DNA from: Alistipes sp.
GTDB taxonomy: Bacteria; Bacteroidota; Bacteroidia; Bacteroidales; Rikenellaceae
Reading direction: 5' to 3'
Length of the DNA stretch: 64,000 nucleotides
Assembly: GCA_017937125.1 (NCBI GenBank)
Contig: JAGBEH010000001.1
Location: 1 to 64,000, forward strand
Positions 55,357 to 64,000 of the stretch are shown one piece after another (within the stretch, counting starts at the first letter, position 1; each line of letters starts with the position of its first letter). The translations under genes were made by a program, and so were the position numbers. The notes under the pieces are model-generated. The model saw only the letters and a program-made list of their open reading frames with translations, did not search any database and was not told the origin of the DNA.

Positions 55357-55607
55357 ACGTGTCCGCAATGAAATCGTGGGGATTCCGGTAAAATCGCATT
55401 GTCTGTCGGCCGTAACCGACACTACAAAGATGCGACTTTTTTTATGAGTAATGAAGCGTAATGATGAAAATTATGCACAAGTTATTTACATTTTTCTTAT
55501 GCCGCTGAAAATCGGTATTATGTGTCCTCGCTCGTCTTCTGTCGCCTGAAATGTTCTGAAAAGGCGGATTTTTCCCGTATCGTATATGATTTATGCGAAA
55601 AAGTGTT

Positions 55608-55615
55608 TATATTTG
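55608..55615 (+). promoter_or_regulatory. Promoter of the AraC-type gene
   Basis: TATATTTG matches TAnnTTTG; TATG at 55585-55588 is a one-mismatch -33 element at 19-base spacing. The start codon lies about 20 bases downstream. Confidence 0.55.
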
Positions 55616-55636
55616 TAATAAACAGGGTAAAAAAGG

Positions 55637-56515
55637 ATGCATATGGAGAAACAATGGCCGGCTTCGGCCGCAATCAATCCGCTCGAAAATGAAGATGCCT
55701 TGTTCGGCCTTTTCGAGGTCGATAACGAGGAGTACGACGAACTGCATGTCCAGATGATGCCGCGACTGGTGGATGTCGGCGGAATTGTCATATGTCTCGA
55801 CGGCGAGTGCGAAATGATAGTCAATGAACGGCGTCTGACCGTTCGCCGCGGGGATATGCTGACGGTATTTCCTAAAACCATTATTCAGGGCATAAGCAAA
55901 AGCGACGACCTGAGGGCATATGCCATTGCGGTGAATATAGAATTTCTGCGCAGCCTGAATATCTCGTCTATTTCGGAACTCTATGTGATGATAAAGGATA
56001 TGCCCTGCATCTCGCTGACCGATGCGCAGATAGATACGGTTATGGAGCTGTGCGAGATTCTGCGCCGCAACGGCGGCAATGCCGACCACCATTTCCGCAA
56101 GGAGATAGGCGAGAGCCTGTTGCTTACGCTGTGTTACGAGATTGCGAACATATATTGTTCCCGCAGAAATATCGTCAAGCAGCCGTTGTCGCGCAAGGAT
56201 ATATTGCTGCAAAGATTCCTTTCGCTGGTTTCGACCGATTATCTTGTCAGCCGCGAGGTGAGCTACTATGCCGACAAACTGTGCGTTACACCCAAATACC
56301 TGAGTATCGTCGTACGCTCGGCATCGGGACGCAGTGCGACGGACTGGATAGCCCATATGGTCATAATCAATGCCAAGAGTATGCTCGTCGGGTCGCGTAT
56401 GACCGTGCAGCAGATTTCGGCCGAACTCAACTTCCCGAACTCGTCGTTCTTCGGGCAGTATTTCCGCCGCCATACGGGCAAAACGCCCAATGCATATCGC
56501 AAAAGTGCGCGGTAA
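55637..56515 (+). CDS. AraC/XylS-family transcriptional regulator
   Basis: 292 residues. The N-terminal ~150 residues are a cupin-like sensing domain (VDVGGIVICLDGECEMIVNERRL-type strands, then RRGDMLTVFPKTII). The C-terminal ~100 residues carry the two helix-turn-helix motifs (VSYYADKLCVTPKYLSIVV, then MTVQQISAELNFPNSSFFG) and the FRRHTGKTPNAYRK signature. An alternative start at 55643 (MEKQW) is equally plausible. Its target is unknown; the PUL ends 3 kb upstream but nrdJ intervenes on the opposite strand. Confidence 0.92.
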   Translation: MHMEKQWPASAAINPLENEDALFGLFEVDNEEYDELHVQMMPRLVDVGGIVICLDGECEMIVNERRLTVRRGDMLTVFPKTIIQGISKSDDLRAYAIAVNIEFLRSLNISSISELYVMIKDMPCISLTDAQIDTVMELCEILRRNGGNADHHFRKEIGESLLLTLCYEIANIYCSRRNIVKQPLSRKDILLQRFLSLVSTDYLVSREVSYYADKLCVTPKYLSIVVRSASGRSATDWIAHMVIINAKSMLVGSRMTVQQISAELNFPNSSFFGQYFRRHTGKTPNAYRKSAR

Positions 56516-56523
56516 TCAACCGT

Positions 56524-56567
56524 AATGCAGATTGCCGAGTCGAAACGTAAACTCGGCAATCTGCATT
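56524..56567. terminator. Bidirectional terminator between the AraC gene and infC
   Basis: A perfect 17-bp stem (56524-56540 with 56551-56567) around a 10-base loop, lying between convergent genes. The outer AATGCAG/CTGCATT pairs provide A/T-rich ends on both strands. Confidence 0.85.
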
Positions 56568-56586
56568 TATACGGTCTGCGCAAAAT

Positions 56587-57195
56587 CTATTTCTTGCCCT
56601 TGGGCGCGAGAATCATATTCATCTTCTTGCCTTCGAGCGTCGGCATAACCTCTACTTTGGCAATCTCTTCGAGATCGGTCGCAAAGCGCAGCAAAAGAAT
56701 TTCGCCCTGCTCCTTGAAGACGATCGAGCGGCCGCGGAAGAATACGTAAGCCTTCACTTTAGCACCCTCCTTGATGAAATTCTCGGCGTGCTTCAGCTTG
56801 AAGTTGTAATCGTGGTCGTCGGTCTGCGGGCCGAATCTGATCTCCTTGATTACGACCTTGACCTGTTTGGCCTTTATCTCCTTAGCCTTGCGCTTCTGCT
56901 GATAGAGGAACTTCTGGTAGTCGGCGATGCGGCATACGGGAGGTTCGGCCTTGGGCGAAATTTCGATCAGATCGAGCTCCATCTCGTCGGCCAGACGTAT
57001 GGCATCGCGTATCGGCAACACTAAATTCGGCTCGACGTTGTCGCCTACGACGCGTACCGTAGGTGCCGTAATCTCGTTGTTGATGCGGTGCGGGTTCTCT
57101 TTTTCCGGACGACGCATGTTGCGTTGTCTGTTCGCCTGATTCTGATTGTTCGCCGAGATTTGCGGTCTCGGCTTGAACGGACGTTGGTTTGCCAA
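56587..57195 (-). CDS. infC: Translation initiation factor IF-3
   Basis: IF-3 (202 residues) prevents premature subunit joining and proofreads initiator tRNA. The core runs from HRINNEI through [21 protein letters not shown], the linker [21 protein letters not shown] and the C-terminal [14 protein letters not shown]. About 36 extra residues rich in Asn, Gln and Arg ([20 protein letters not shown]) precede the core. The gene follows thrS by 20 bases. rpmI and rplT, which usually come next, are absent: a bidirectional terminator follows instead. Confidence 0.95.
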   Translation of the reverse strand: MANQRPFKPRPQISANNQNQANRQRNMRRPEKENPHRINNEITAPTVRVVGDNVEPNLVLPIRDAIRLADEMELDLIEISPKAEPPVCRIADYQKFLYQQKRKAKEIKAKQVKVVIKEIRFGPQTDDHDYNFKLKHAENFIKEGAKVKAYVFFRGRSIVFKEQGEILLLRFATDLEEIAKVEVMPTLEGKKMNMILAPKGKK

Positions 57196-57215
57196 GTTGA
57201 TTTTCGTGTATTTGG

Positions 57216-59165
<1,950 letters not shown>

Positions 59166-59262
59166 AAAAGCGTTTTGTTTAGTTTATTGTTTTTTTTCTG
59201 CACCTTCGCGGCTCCACAATCACGAGACGGATTACCGTTCAGCTGCGCATTTTCGGTTTATG

Positions 59263-60357
59263 TCAATCGTCGGGTTCCGTCTGCGGCAGGTCCTTGACGC
59301 TGACATCGCGTCCCTTGTCGCGCTCGAAACGGCGCAGCGGGTTCGATGTCCACATCTTCCAGGCCTTGCGTTTTACGGTTATGTCTATGGCCGCATATAT
59401 CGCATTGCGCATAGATTGCGGGTCGGCCTTGTCCTGTCCCGCTATGTCGAATGCCACGCCGTGGTCGGGCGAGGTGCGCACTTTCGACAGAGATGCCGTG
59501 AAATTTACGCCGTCGGGCGATATGGTCTTGAACGGCGTAAGTCCCTGATCGTGATACATCGCCAGTACGGCGTCGTATTTGGCATACCCGCCGTTGGCGA
59601 AGAGCCCGTCGGCCGGAAACGGTCCGAATGCGAGCACACCGTTTTCGTATGCCTTCACTATCGCGGGTTTTATTATCTCCTGCTCCTCTTTGCCGAGCAG
59701 GCCGCCGTCGCCCGCGTGGGGATTGAGCGCCAGAACCGCTATGCGCGGCTCGACTATGCCGAAATCCTGCCTGAGGGTCTCGCGCAGCTGCGCGAGACGT
59801 GCGACGATCTTCTCCTCGGTGATGCTGCGGCTGACGTCGGCAACGGGAATATGTATCGTCACGAGACCTACGCGCAGACGGTCACTGCACATAATCATCA
59901 TCGGCTCGCCGCCGAGTTCGGCCGCGAAAAATTCGGTGTGCCCCGTGTAGCGGAAAGCGTCGCTCTGCACAGTCTCCTTGTCTATGGGAGCTGTGACCGC
60001 CGCATCGATTCTGCCCGCCTTGAGGTCTGCCGCCATAGCTGCCAGCGCATCTACGGCCGCTTTTCCCGCCTCTGCGGAGGGCTTGCCCGCCTCGATATGC
60101 AGTTCTCGTTCGCCGCAGGGCACCAAATTGACGCACCCGCGCTTGGCTTCATCCGCTGTGCGGCAGATATTGAAGCGGAAATTCTCGAGGTCGGCTATCG
60201 TGCCGCGGTAATATGCCGCCGCCTGCTCCGATCCGTATATTATCGGCGTGCAAAGCTCTGTCATACGCTGATCGGCGAAGGTTTTGAGAATGACCTCCCA
60301 GCCGATACCGTTCGTATCGCCCTGCGTGATGCCTATCTTGAGTTTGTTGTCGGACAT
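59263..60357 (-). CDS. pdxA: 4-hydroxythreonine-4-phosphate dehydrogenase
   Basis: NAD-dependent step of pyridoxal-5'-phosphate synthesis (DXP-dependent route). The 364-residue protein has ITQGDTNGIGWEVILKTF at the N-terminus, TAPIDKETVQSDAFRYTGHTEF, LNPHAGDGGLLGKEE and YHDQGLTPFKTISPDGVNFTASL, which contain the metal-binding histidines. It is 20-30 residues longer than the E. coli enzyme, mainly at the C-terminus. It has its own -7 box at 60379-60386. Confidence 0.95.
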   Translation of the reverse strand: MSDNKLKIGITQGDTNGIGWEVILKTFADQRMTELCTPIIYGSEQAAAYYRGTIADLENFRFNICRTADEAKRGCVNLVPCGERELHIEAGKPSAEAGKAAVDALAAMAADLKAGRIDAAVTAPIDKETVQSDAFRYTGHTEFFAAELGGEPMMIMCSDRLRVGLVTIHIPVADVSRSITEEKIVARLAQLRETLRQDFGIVEPRIAVLALNPHAGDGGLLGKEEQEIIKPAIVKAYENGVLAFGPFPADGLFANGGYAKYDAVLAMYHDQGLTPFKTISPDGVNFTASLSKVRTSPDHGVAFDIAGQDKADPQSMRNAIYAAIDITVKRKAWKMWTSNPLRRFERDKGRDVSVKDLPQTEPDD

Positions 60358-60378
60358 AAGTTATTATTCTTCAATCCG

Positions 60379-60386
60379 CAAATTTA
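60379..60386 (-). promoter_or_regulatory. Promoter -7 box for pdxA
   Basis: On the - strand the sequence reads TAAATTTG, an exact TAnnTTTG match, 21 bases before the start codon. No good -33 box is visible. Confidence 0.5.
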
Positions 60387-60420
60387 TGAAAAAATTCCGT
60401 AAGTCCGCTCTTTTTCGGGG

Positions 60421-61188
60421 TTATTTCGATGCGGCGCGTCTGCGGAATTCGGCGCATACGACGGCCGCCGCTATGGAAATGTTGAGCGACTCCGACCCGC
60501 GCCTGTCGGCGGGATACGGCGGGATGAACAGCTTGCGGGTTACGGCCGACGCGCAGGCGGGGGATATGCCTCGCCCTTCGTTGCCCATAACTATTATGCC
60601 GTTCCGTGTGAGTTCGCCCGAATATATGTCGCCGCCCTCGAGGAATGTGCCGTAAACCTCTGTCCCTTTGCGGGCGGCTGCCGTCAGATAGCCTGCAAGG
60701 TCGGTGTAGTGCACCCTGACGCGGATTATGGCCCCCATAGTCGCCTGTATGACCTTGGGATTGAAGCAGTCGGCCGAAGATGCCGAGCATATTATGTCTT
60801 CGATGCCGAACCAGTCGGCCAGACGGATGACGGTGCCGAGATTCCCCGGATTTTGTATGTCGTCCAGTGCGAGTACGAGACTGTGCCGCGCTATGTCGTC
60901 CGCGAGCCCGTAGTGCGGGATTTCGACCGTCGCCAGCGAGTTGTTCGGCGTCTTGAGCATCGACAGCCGCTCCATCTCTTTCGGCGTTACGCGTTCGATT
61001 ACTCCGTTCGTACTGCGGCCGTCTTCGCCCTCGAAAACTCCGTCGAGCGCATATATCTTGCGTATGCGCAAGTGCGAGGCGCGCAACTCGCCGATGAGCT
61101 TTTCGCCCTCGGCGACGAATAGTCCGTGTTCATCGCGGCCCCGTTTGTCGGCCAGCGAGCGGACGAGCTGTATTTCGGATCTGGTCAT
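60421..61188 (-). CDS. TrmH/SpoU-family RNA 2'-O-methyltransferase
   Basis: 255 residues. The N-terminal ~90 residues are the L30e-like substrate-binding domain (SLADKRGRDEHGLFVAEGEKLI). The SPOUT catalytic domain has VLALDDIQNPGNLGTVIRLA (motif 1, with the catalytic Arg), VMGNEGRGISPA (motif 2) and SESLNISIAAAVVCAE (motif 3). It probably methylates rRNA or tRNA with S-adenosylmethionine; the target base cannot be told. Confidence 0.93.
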   Translation of the reverse strand: MTRSEIQLVRSLADKRGRDEHGLFVAEGEKLIGELRASHLRIRKIYALDGVFEGEDGRSTNGVIERVTPKEMERLSMLKTPNNSLATVEIPHYGLADDIARHSLVLALDDIQNPGNLGTVIRLADWFGIEDIICSASSADCFNPKVIQATMGAIIRVRVHYTDLAGYLTAAARKGTEVYGTFLEGGDIYSGELTRNGIIVMGNEGRGISPACASAVTRKLFIPPYPADRRGSESLNISIAAAVVCAEFRRRAASK

Positions 61189-61207
61189 TGTTCGGTATCT
61201 TCGGGTA

Positions 61208-61215
61208 CAAAGTTA
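61208..61215 (-). promoter_or_regulatory. Promoter -7 box for the TrmH-type gene
   Basis: The - strand reads TAACTTTG, an exact TAnnTTTG match 19 bases before the start codon. It is divergent from the small-RNA promoter at 61318-61348. Confidence 0.5.
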
Positions 61216-61317
61216 ATGTTTTTTGCATTCGGAATGTAGCTTACGGACGTTTTGGGCACATAAGGTGGTCGAAAGGTCGGATTTCATTGAAAAATATCCG
61301 CTGTCGGTTGATATTGT

Positions 61318-61348
61318 TTTGCCGAATGATGTTTTTGGAGTATATTTG
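61318..61348 (+). promoter_or_regulatory. Promoter of a probable small RNA
   Basis: TTTG (61318-61321), 19 bases, TATATTTG (61341-61348): exact consensus in both boxes and spacing, on the strand opposite both neighbours. Confidence 0.7.
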
Positions 61349-61354
61349 CATCCG

Positions 61355-61432
61355 ATGAACGGGTAATTGATTTTACAAGTTTGTCAATTGGGGGTATTGG
61401 TGACGGGCGGCTTTTCGGCTGCCCGTCTTTTT
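61355..61432 (+). ncRNA. Probable ~80-nt small RNA
   Basis: Between a consensus promoter and an intrinsic terminator on the + strand there is no coding frame beyond MNG-stop. The transcript would fold into a first stem AATTGA/TCAATT (61365-61370 with 61384-61389) and a terminator stem (61402-61427). Both flanking genes are on the - strand, so this is not a leader of either. The start coordinate is estimated from the promoter. Confidence 0.55.
61402..61432 (+). terminator. Intrinsic terminator of the small RNA
   Basis: A 10-bp stem GACGGGCGGC / GCTGCCCGTC (one wobble) with a 6-base loop, then five T's. On the - strand no T-run follows, so its polarity is +. Confidence 0.8.
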
Positions 61433-61464
61433 GTCCCGATGCGTGTCGGTATGTATCCCGAAAG

Positions 61465-62385
61465 CTATCCCCTCCCTATTTCGAACGTCTTTCCCTCTTC
61501 GGCCGTTTCGGTGTTCGGAAATATCGCCCGCGCCTCGTCGAGCAGTATCCGAGGGTCTTTGTACCGCGACGAAAAATGTCCTATGATCAGTTTTCCCGCT
61601 TCGGCCAGCAGTGCGACTTTCGCCGCCTGTGCCGCTGTCGAATGCCCGCGTTCGCGGGCGGCCGCGCTTTCGTCCGAGGCATAAGTCGCTTCGTGGTAGA
61701 GCACGTCCGTGCCGCGTATCAGTTCGGCCGCCCGCGCCGAATAGTTCGTGTCCGACATATAGGCGTACGAGACGGGCTTGTAGGGGAGGTATGTCAGTTC
61801 CCCGTTCGGAATCGTCCGCCCGTCGTCGAGCGTGATATTCTCGCCCCGTTTGGCGGCGACGATTTGCGCCACCGACAATCCGTATCGGTCTATTTTGAAC
61901 TTATCGACGTTGAGGGCGGGAGTTTTCTCTTTGAAGAAGTAGCCTGCGGCGGGCTTGGTATGCCGCAGTGGAATGCTCCACACCTCCGTCGTGCGGTTCT
62001 CGAAGAGCAGTGCGTGCGATGTGGTGTCCACTTCCGTCCATTCGATGTCGTATTGCAGGTGTTGTTCGAAGTAGCGCCTGAAACAGTCCAGTATCTCGCC
62101 GAACGGATGCGGGGCGAAGATCGTCAGCGGCGTCTGCCGCCCGTAGAGCCCGAGCGTCGAGAGCAGCGGGAACAGCCCGAAGACGTGGTCCCCGTGCAGG
62201 TGCGAGATGAACACGGCGCGCAGTTTCAGCGGGTTTATGCCTCGTCGGAACATCTGCTGCTGCACGCCTTCGCCGGCATCGACCAGATAGTATTGTTCGT
62301 TTACGTTTACTATCTGTGCCGACGGATGCCTGTCGGCCGTGGGTTTCGCGGAGGCCGCGCCGAGTATGGTTACCTTTACGGGCAT
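61465..62385 (-). CDS. rnz: Ribonuclease Z
   Basis: tRNA 3'-processing endonuclease of the metallo-beta-lactamase fold, 306 residues. The zinc motif FISHLHGDHVFGLFPLL (HxHxDH), VDAGEGVQQQMFRRGI, the SDTNYS segment and the late GHFSSRYKDP are conserved. It begins 3 bases after the trxB stop, so the two are co-transcribed. Confidence 0.95.
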   Translation of the reverse strand: MPVKVTILGAASAKPTADRHPSAQIVNVNEQYYLVDAGEGVQQQMFRRGINPLKLRAVFISHLHGDHVFGLFPLLSTLGLYGRQTPLTIFAPHPFGEILDCFRRYFEQHLQYDIEWTEVDTTSHALLFENRTTEVWSIPLRHTKPAAGYFFKEKTPALNVDKFKIDRYGLSVAQIVAAKRGENITLDDGRTIPNGELTYLPYKPVSYAYMSDTNYSARAAELIRGTDVLYHEATYASDESAAARERGHSTAAQAAKVALLAEAGKLIIGHFSSRYKDPRILLDEARAIFPNTETAEEGKTFEIGRG

Positions 62386-62388
62386 AGA

Positions 62389-63315
62389 CTATTTTTGCGC
62401 GAGCAGGAAACGTTCGCAGTCGATGGCGGCTATGCAGCCTGAGCCTGCGGCGGTTATCGCCTGACGGTATTGCGGGTCCTTGACGTCGCCTGCCGCGAAT
62501 ACGCCTTCGACATTGGTTTTGGACGTGGCGCCCGCCACCTTGATGTAACCTTCGTCGTCGAGTTCCAGCTGTCCCTTGAACAGGTCGGTATTGGGGTGGT
62601 GGCCTATTGCGAGGAAGAAGCCCGTAATATCTATCGTGCGCTCCTCTCCGTCGTTGCGGCGCAGCAATGCGCCCGTGACGCCGTCGTCATCGCCCAGTAC
62701 CTCGACCGTGTTGTGTTCGAACAGCACTTCGATGTTGGGTGTCGCGAATACACGCTCCTGCATAGCTTTCGAGGCCCGCAAGAACGGCTTGCGGACGATC
62801 ATATATACGTGGCGGCATATCGAGGCCAGATATGTGGCCTCTTCGCACGCGGTGTCGCCGCCGCCGACCACCGCCACATCCTGTTTGCGGTAGAAGAAAC
62901 CGTCGCAGGTGGCGCAGGCACTGACGCCCATCCCCCTGTATTTGGTTTCGGACGGCAGTCCGAGATAGCGCGCCGTCGCACCCGTGGCGACTATGAGCGT
63001 TTCGGCCGCAATCTCCTTGCCGCCGTCGATCTTCAGCCTGAACGGCCGCGACGACAGGTCGGCTTCGGTGACTATGCCGGAACGTATGTCCGCACCGAAG
63101 CGTGCGGCCTGCCTGCGCAGGTCGTTCATCATCGCCGAACCGTCGATACCTTCGGGATAACCCGGAAAATTTTCTATTTCGGTCGTGGTGGTCAGCTGGC
63201 CTCCCGGTTCTATGCCTTCGTAAAGCACGGGGTCGAGATTCGCCCTCGATGCATATATCGCGGCCGTGAAACCTGCGGGGCCGCTGCCTATTATCAGACA
63301 TTTTACGTGTTCCAT
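62389..63315 (-). CDS. trxB: Thioredoxin reductase
   Basis: FAD- and NADPH-dependent reductase of thioredoxin, 308 residues. FAD-binding IIGSGPAGFTAAIYASRA, the redox-active CATC in SACATCDGFF, the NADPH-binding VVGGGDTACEEATYLA and the C-terminal GVFAAGDVKDPQYRQAITAAGSG are all intact. The start at 63315 (MEHVKCLIIG) is chosen; an in-frame ATG at 63399 lies inside the upstream gene. It sits 2 bases after the stop of the WG-repeat gene. Confidence 0.96.
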   Translation of the reverse strand: MEHVKCLIIGSGPAGFTAAIYASRANLDPVLYEGIEPGGQLTTTTEIENFPGYPEGIDGSAMMNDLRRQAARFGADIRSGIVTEADLSSRPFRLKIDGGKEIAAETLIVATGATARYLGLPSETKYRGMGVSACATCDGFFYRKQDVAVVGGGDTACEEATYLASICRHVYMIVRKPFLRASKAMQERVFATPNIEVLFEHNTVEVLGDDDGVTGALLRRNDGEERTIDITGFFLAIGHHPNTDLFKGQLELDDEGYIKVAGATSKTNVEGVFAAGDVKDPQYRQAITAAGSGCIAAIDCERFLLAQK

Positions 63316-63317
63316 AA

Positions 63318-64000
63318 TCAGTGTGTTTTTATCGTCGTATCTTCTGTATGTTCGTGAAACTCCTCGGTTCGGCGTCCCGCATAGTCGAAACGCGCCCACT
63401 TCGTTCCGAGCCTTACGGCATAGTCTTCGCGTTCGGGATCGAATTCTACGATGTCGTAGCGGGCGGGTATGACGTAGCGTCCATCGCGGTCGATGACTCC
63501 CATCCCCGTCTCGGTCTCCACCACCGAGCGGTTCTCGCGGAAGTGATCGGCGTATTCGAACTGCGGTTCTATTATCGTATTCCCGTCGGCGTCGGCGAAT
63601 CCGTAAAGCCCGTTTCGGCGTATGCGCCGCATCATATCGTGGAGCGGGGCGTATTCGTCGCCGTGTCCGTCGTACACCGTTGCGTACGGTGCCGATATGT
63701 CATTCTGCTCGGTCGGGATGAAGGGGAATGACGATATGTACTGCCGTACGGTATCTGTTTCGGCCTCTATCTCATCGGTCGAAGCGCCCATACGGGCGTA
63801 GTGGCAGCGTATGGGGCAGAGCCTGCCGTCGTCGGTGAATATAAGGTTGCCGGCTTTGAGGTTGCCGTGCAGAAAACCCGTGCGCAGGAACTCCGCATGC
63901 AGCGCGTCCAGTGCATTGCGAAGGATGTCGGTGGGTATGTGGGTTACGGCCGTGCCGAGCGGTTCGCCCTCGGGCAGCGGATAGAGCAGGATGTCGCATC
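63318..64000 (-). CDS. Pseudokinase-like domain fused to WG repeats, N-terminus outside the window
   Basis: The frame is open to the right edge, so only ~227 C-terminal residues are seen. The first ~75 look like the C-lobe of a protein or sugar kinase: hinge-like DILLYPLPEGEPLG, then FLHGNLKAGNLIFTDDGRL, which aligns with the HGDLKPxNIL catalytic loop but has Asn for the catalytic Asp. The DFG position reads IRC. The C-terminal half carries two to three WG-type repeats (GLYGFADADGNTIIEPQFEYA, then GMGVIDRDGRYVIPARYD). It is probably a non-catalytic scaffold. It is co-transcribed with trxB and rnz. The ATG at 63791 is internal. Confidence 0.7.
   Translation of the reverse strand, partial: CDILLYPLPEGEPLGTAVTHIPTDILRNALDALHAEFLRTGFLHGNLKAGNLIFTDDGRLCPIRCHYARMGASTDEIEAETDTVRQYISSFPFIPTEQNDISAPYATVYDGHGDEYAPLHDMMRRIRRNGLYGFADADGNTIIEPQFEYADHFRENRSVVETETGMGVIDRDGRYVIPARYDIVEFDPEREDYAVRLGTKWARFDYAGRRTEEFHEHTEDTTIKTH

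Larger units (their letters stand above)
55253..55636. other. Divergent intergenic region between nrdJ and the AraC-type gene
   Basis: 384 bases without a gene. Toward nrdJ (- strand) it holds a CATCTTTG promoter-like box (+ strand 55426-55433), a TGTCGG/CCGACA hairpin, and a CCGCCG/CGGCGG hairpin followed by five T's. Toward the AraC gene it holds a TATATTTG box. The stretch 55440-55560 is AT-rich with no recognised signal. Confidence 0.5.

Noticed and set aside
55253-55440. A cobalamin riboswitch upstream of nrdJ
   Set aside because: No B12-box-like core sequence was found on the - strand by eye; only two simple hairpins are visible.

Overview
The window comes from a Bacteroidota genome, most likely Rikenellaceae/Alistipes; the genus is inferred from overall protein character and a moderately GC-rich composition, since no 16S is present. 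Support for the phylum: a SusC/SusD pair, BACON, DUF5689, DUF5107 and fimbrillin-like domains, lipoproteins with acidic residues after the lipobox Cys, and promoters of the TTTG-N19/20-TAnnTTTG type in place of -35/-10 boxes. No tRNA, rRNA, CRISPR array, transposase or integrase was seen.

Layout. (1) 1-17344: the fusA-S10-spc-alpha ribosomal supercluster on the + strand: fusA (partial), rpsJ, rplC-rplD-rplW-rplB-rpsS-rplV-rpsC-rplP-rpmC-rpsQ-rplN-rplX-rplE-rpsN, then a 375-base break with a terminator-like hairpin and a promoter-like box, then rpsH-rplF-rplR-rpsE-rpmD-rplO-secY-map-infA-rpmJ-rpsM-rpsK-rpsD-rpoA-rplQ and a strong terminator. (2) 17.5-20.4 kb: a retaining-type GH97 glycosidase and a TonB plug-only protein. 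(3) 20.5-26.7 kb: a phosphate-ester module. A metallophosphoesterase and HAD-IIA phosphatase pair runs leftward; a glycerophosphodiesterase lipoprotein, a glycerol-1-phosphate dehydrogenase and a GlpT/UhpT-type transporter run rightward. (4) 26.8-28.2 kb: a single DUF4380 gene. (5) 28.3-52.7 kb: one long + strand polysaccharide utilization locus (PUL) with one promoter and one terminator. It holds a 48-residue peptide, two tandem fimbrillin/beta-helix proteins, a fimbrillin-like lipoprotein, a BACON protein, a degenerate endonuclease/phosphatase-fold lipoprotein, SusC, SusD, a BACON lipoprotein, a DUF5689 protein, a DUF5107-TPR protein, a clan GH-A hydrolase, an SGNH/sialate O-acetylesterase-type protein and a fimbrillin-BNR propeller-CBM9-like fusion. 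(6) 52.7-64 kb: housekeeping genes, mostly on the - strand: B12-dependent ribonucleotide reductase, infC, thrS, pdxA, a TrmH-type methyltransferase, rnz, trxB and a truncated pseudokinase/WG-repeat gene, plus one AraC-type regulator on the + strand. A probable small-RNA unit lies between the methyltransferase gene and rnz.

How it works together. Region 1 builds the ribosome, RNA polymerase alpha and the Sec channel. Region 3 reads as a route from periplasmic glycerophosphodiesters to glycerol phosphate, its uptake, and oxidation or dephosphorylation. Region 5 reads as capture, deacetylation and cleavage of an acetylated, perhaps host-type, glycan. Its unusual trait is repeated use of a fimbrillin-like N-terminal domain as an apparent surface-display module on non-pilus proteins. 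No regulator of that locus is encoded inside it.
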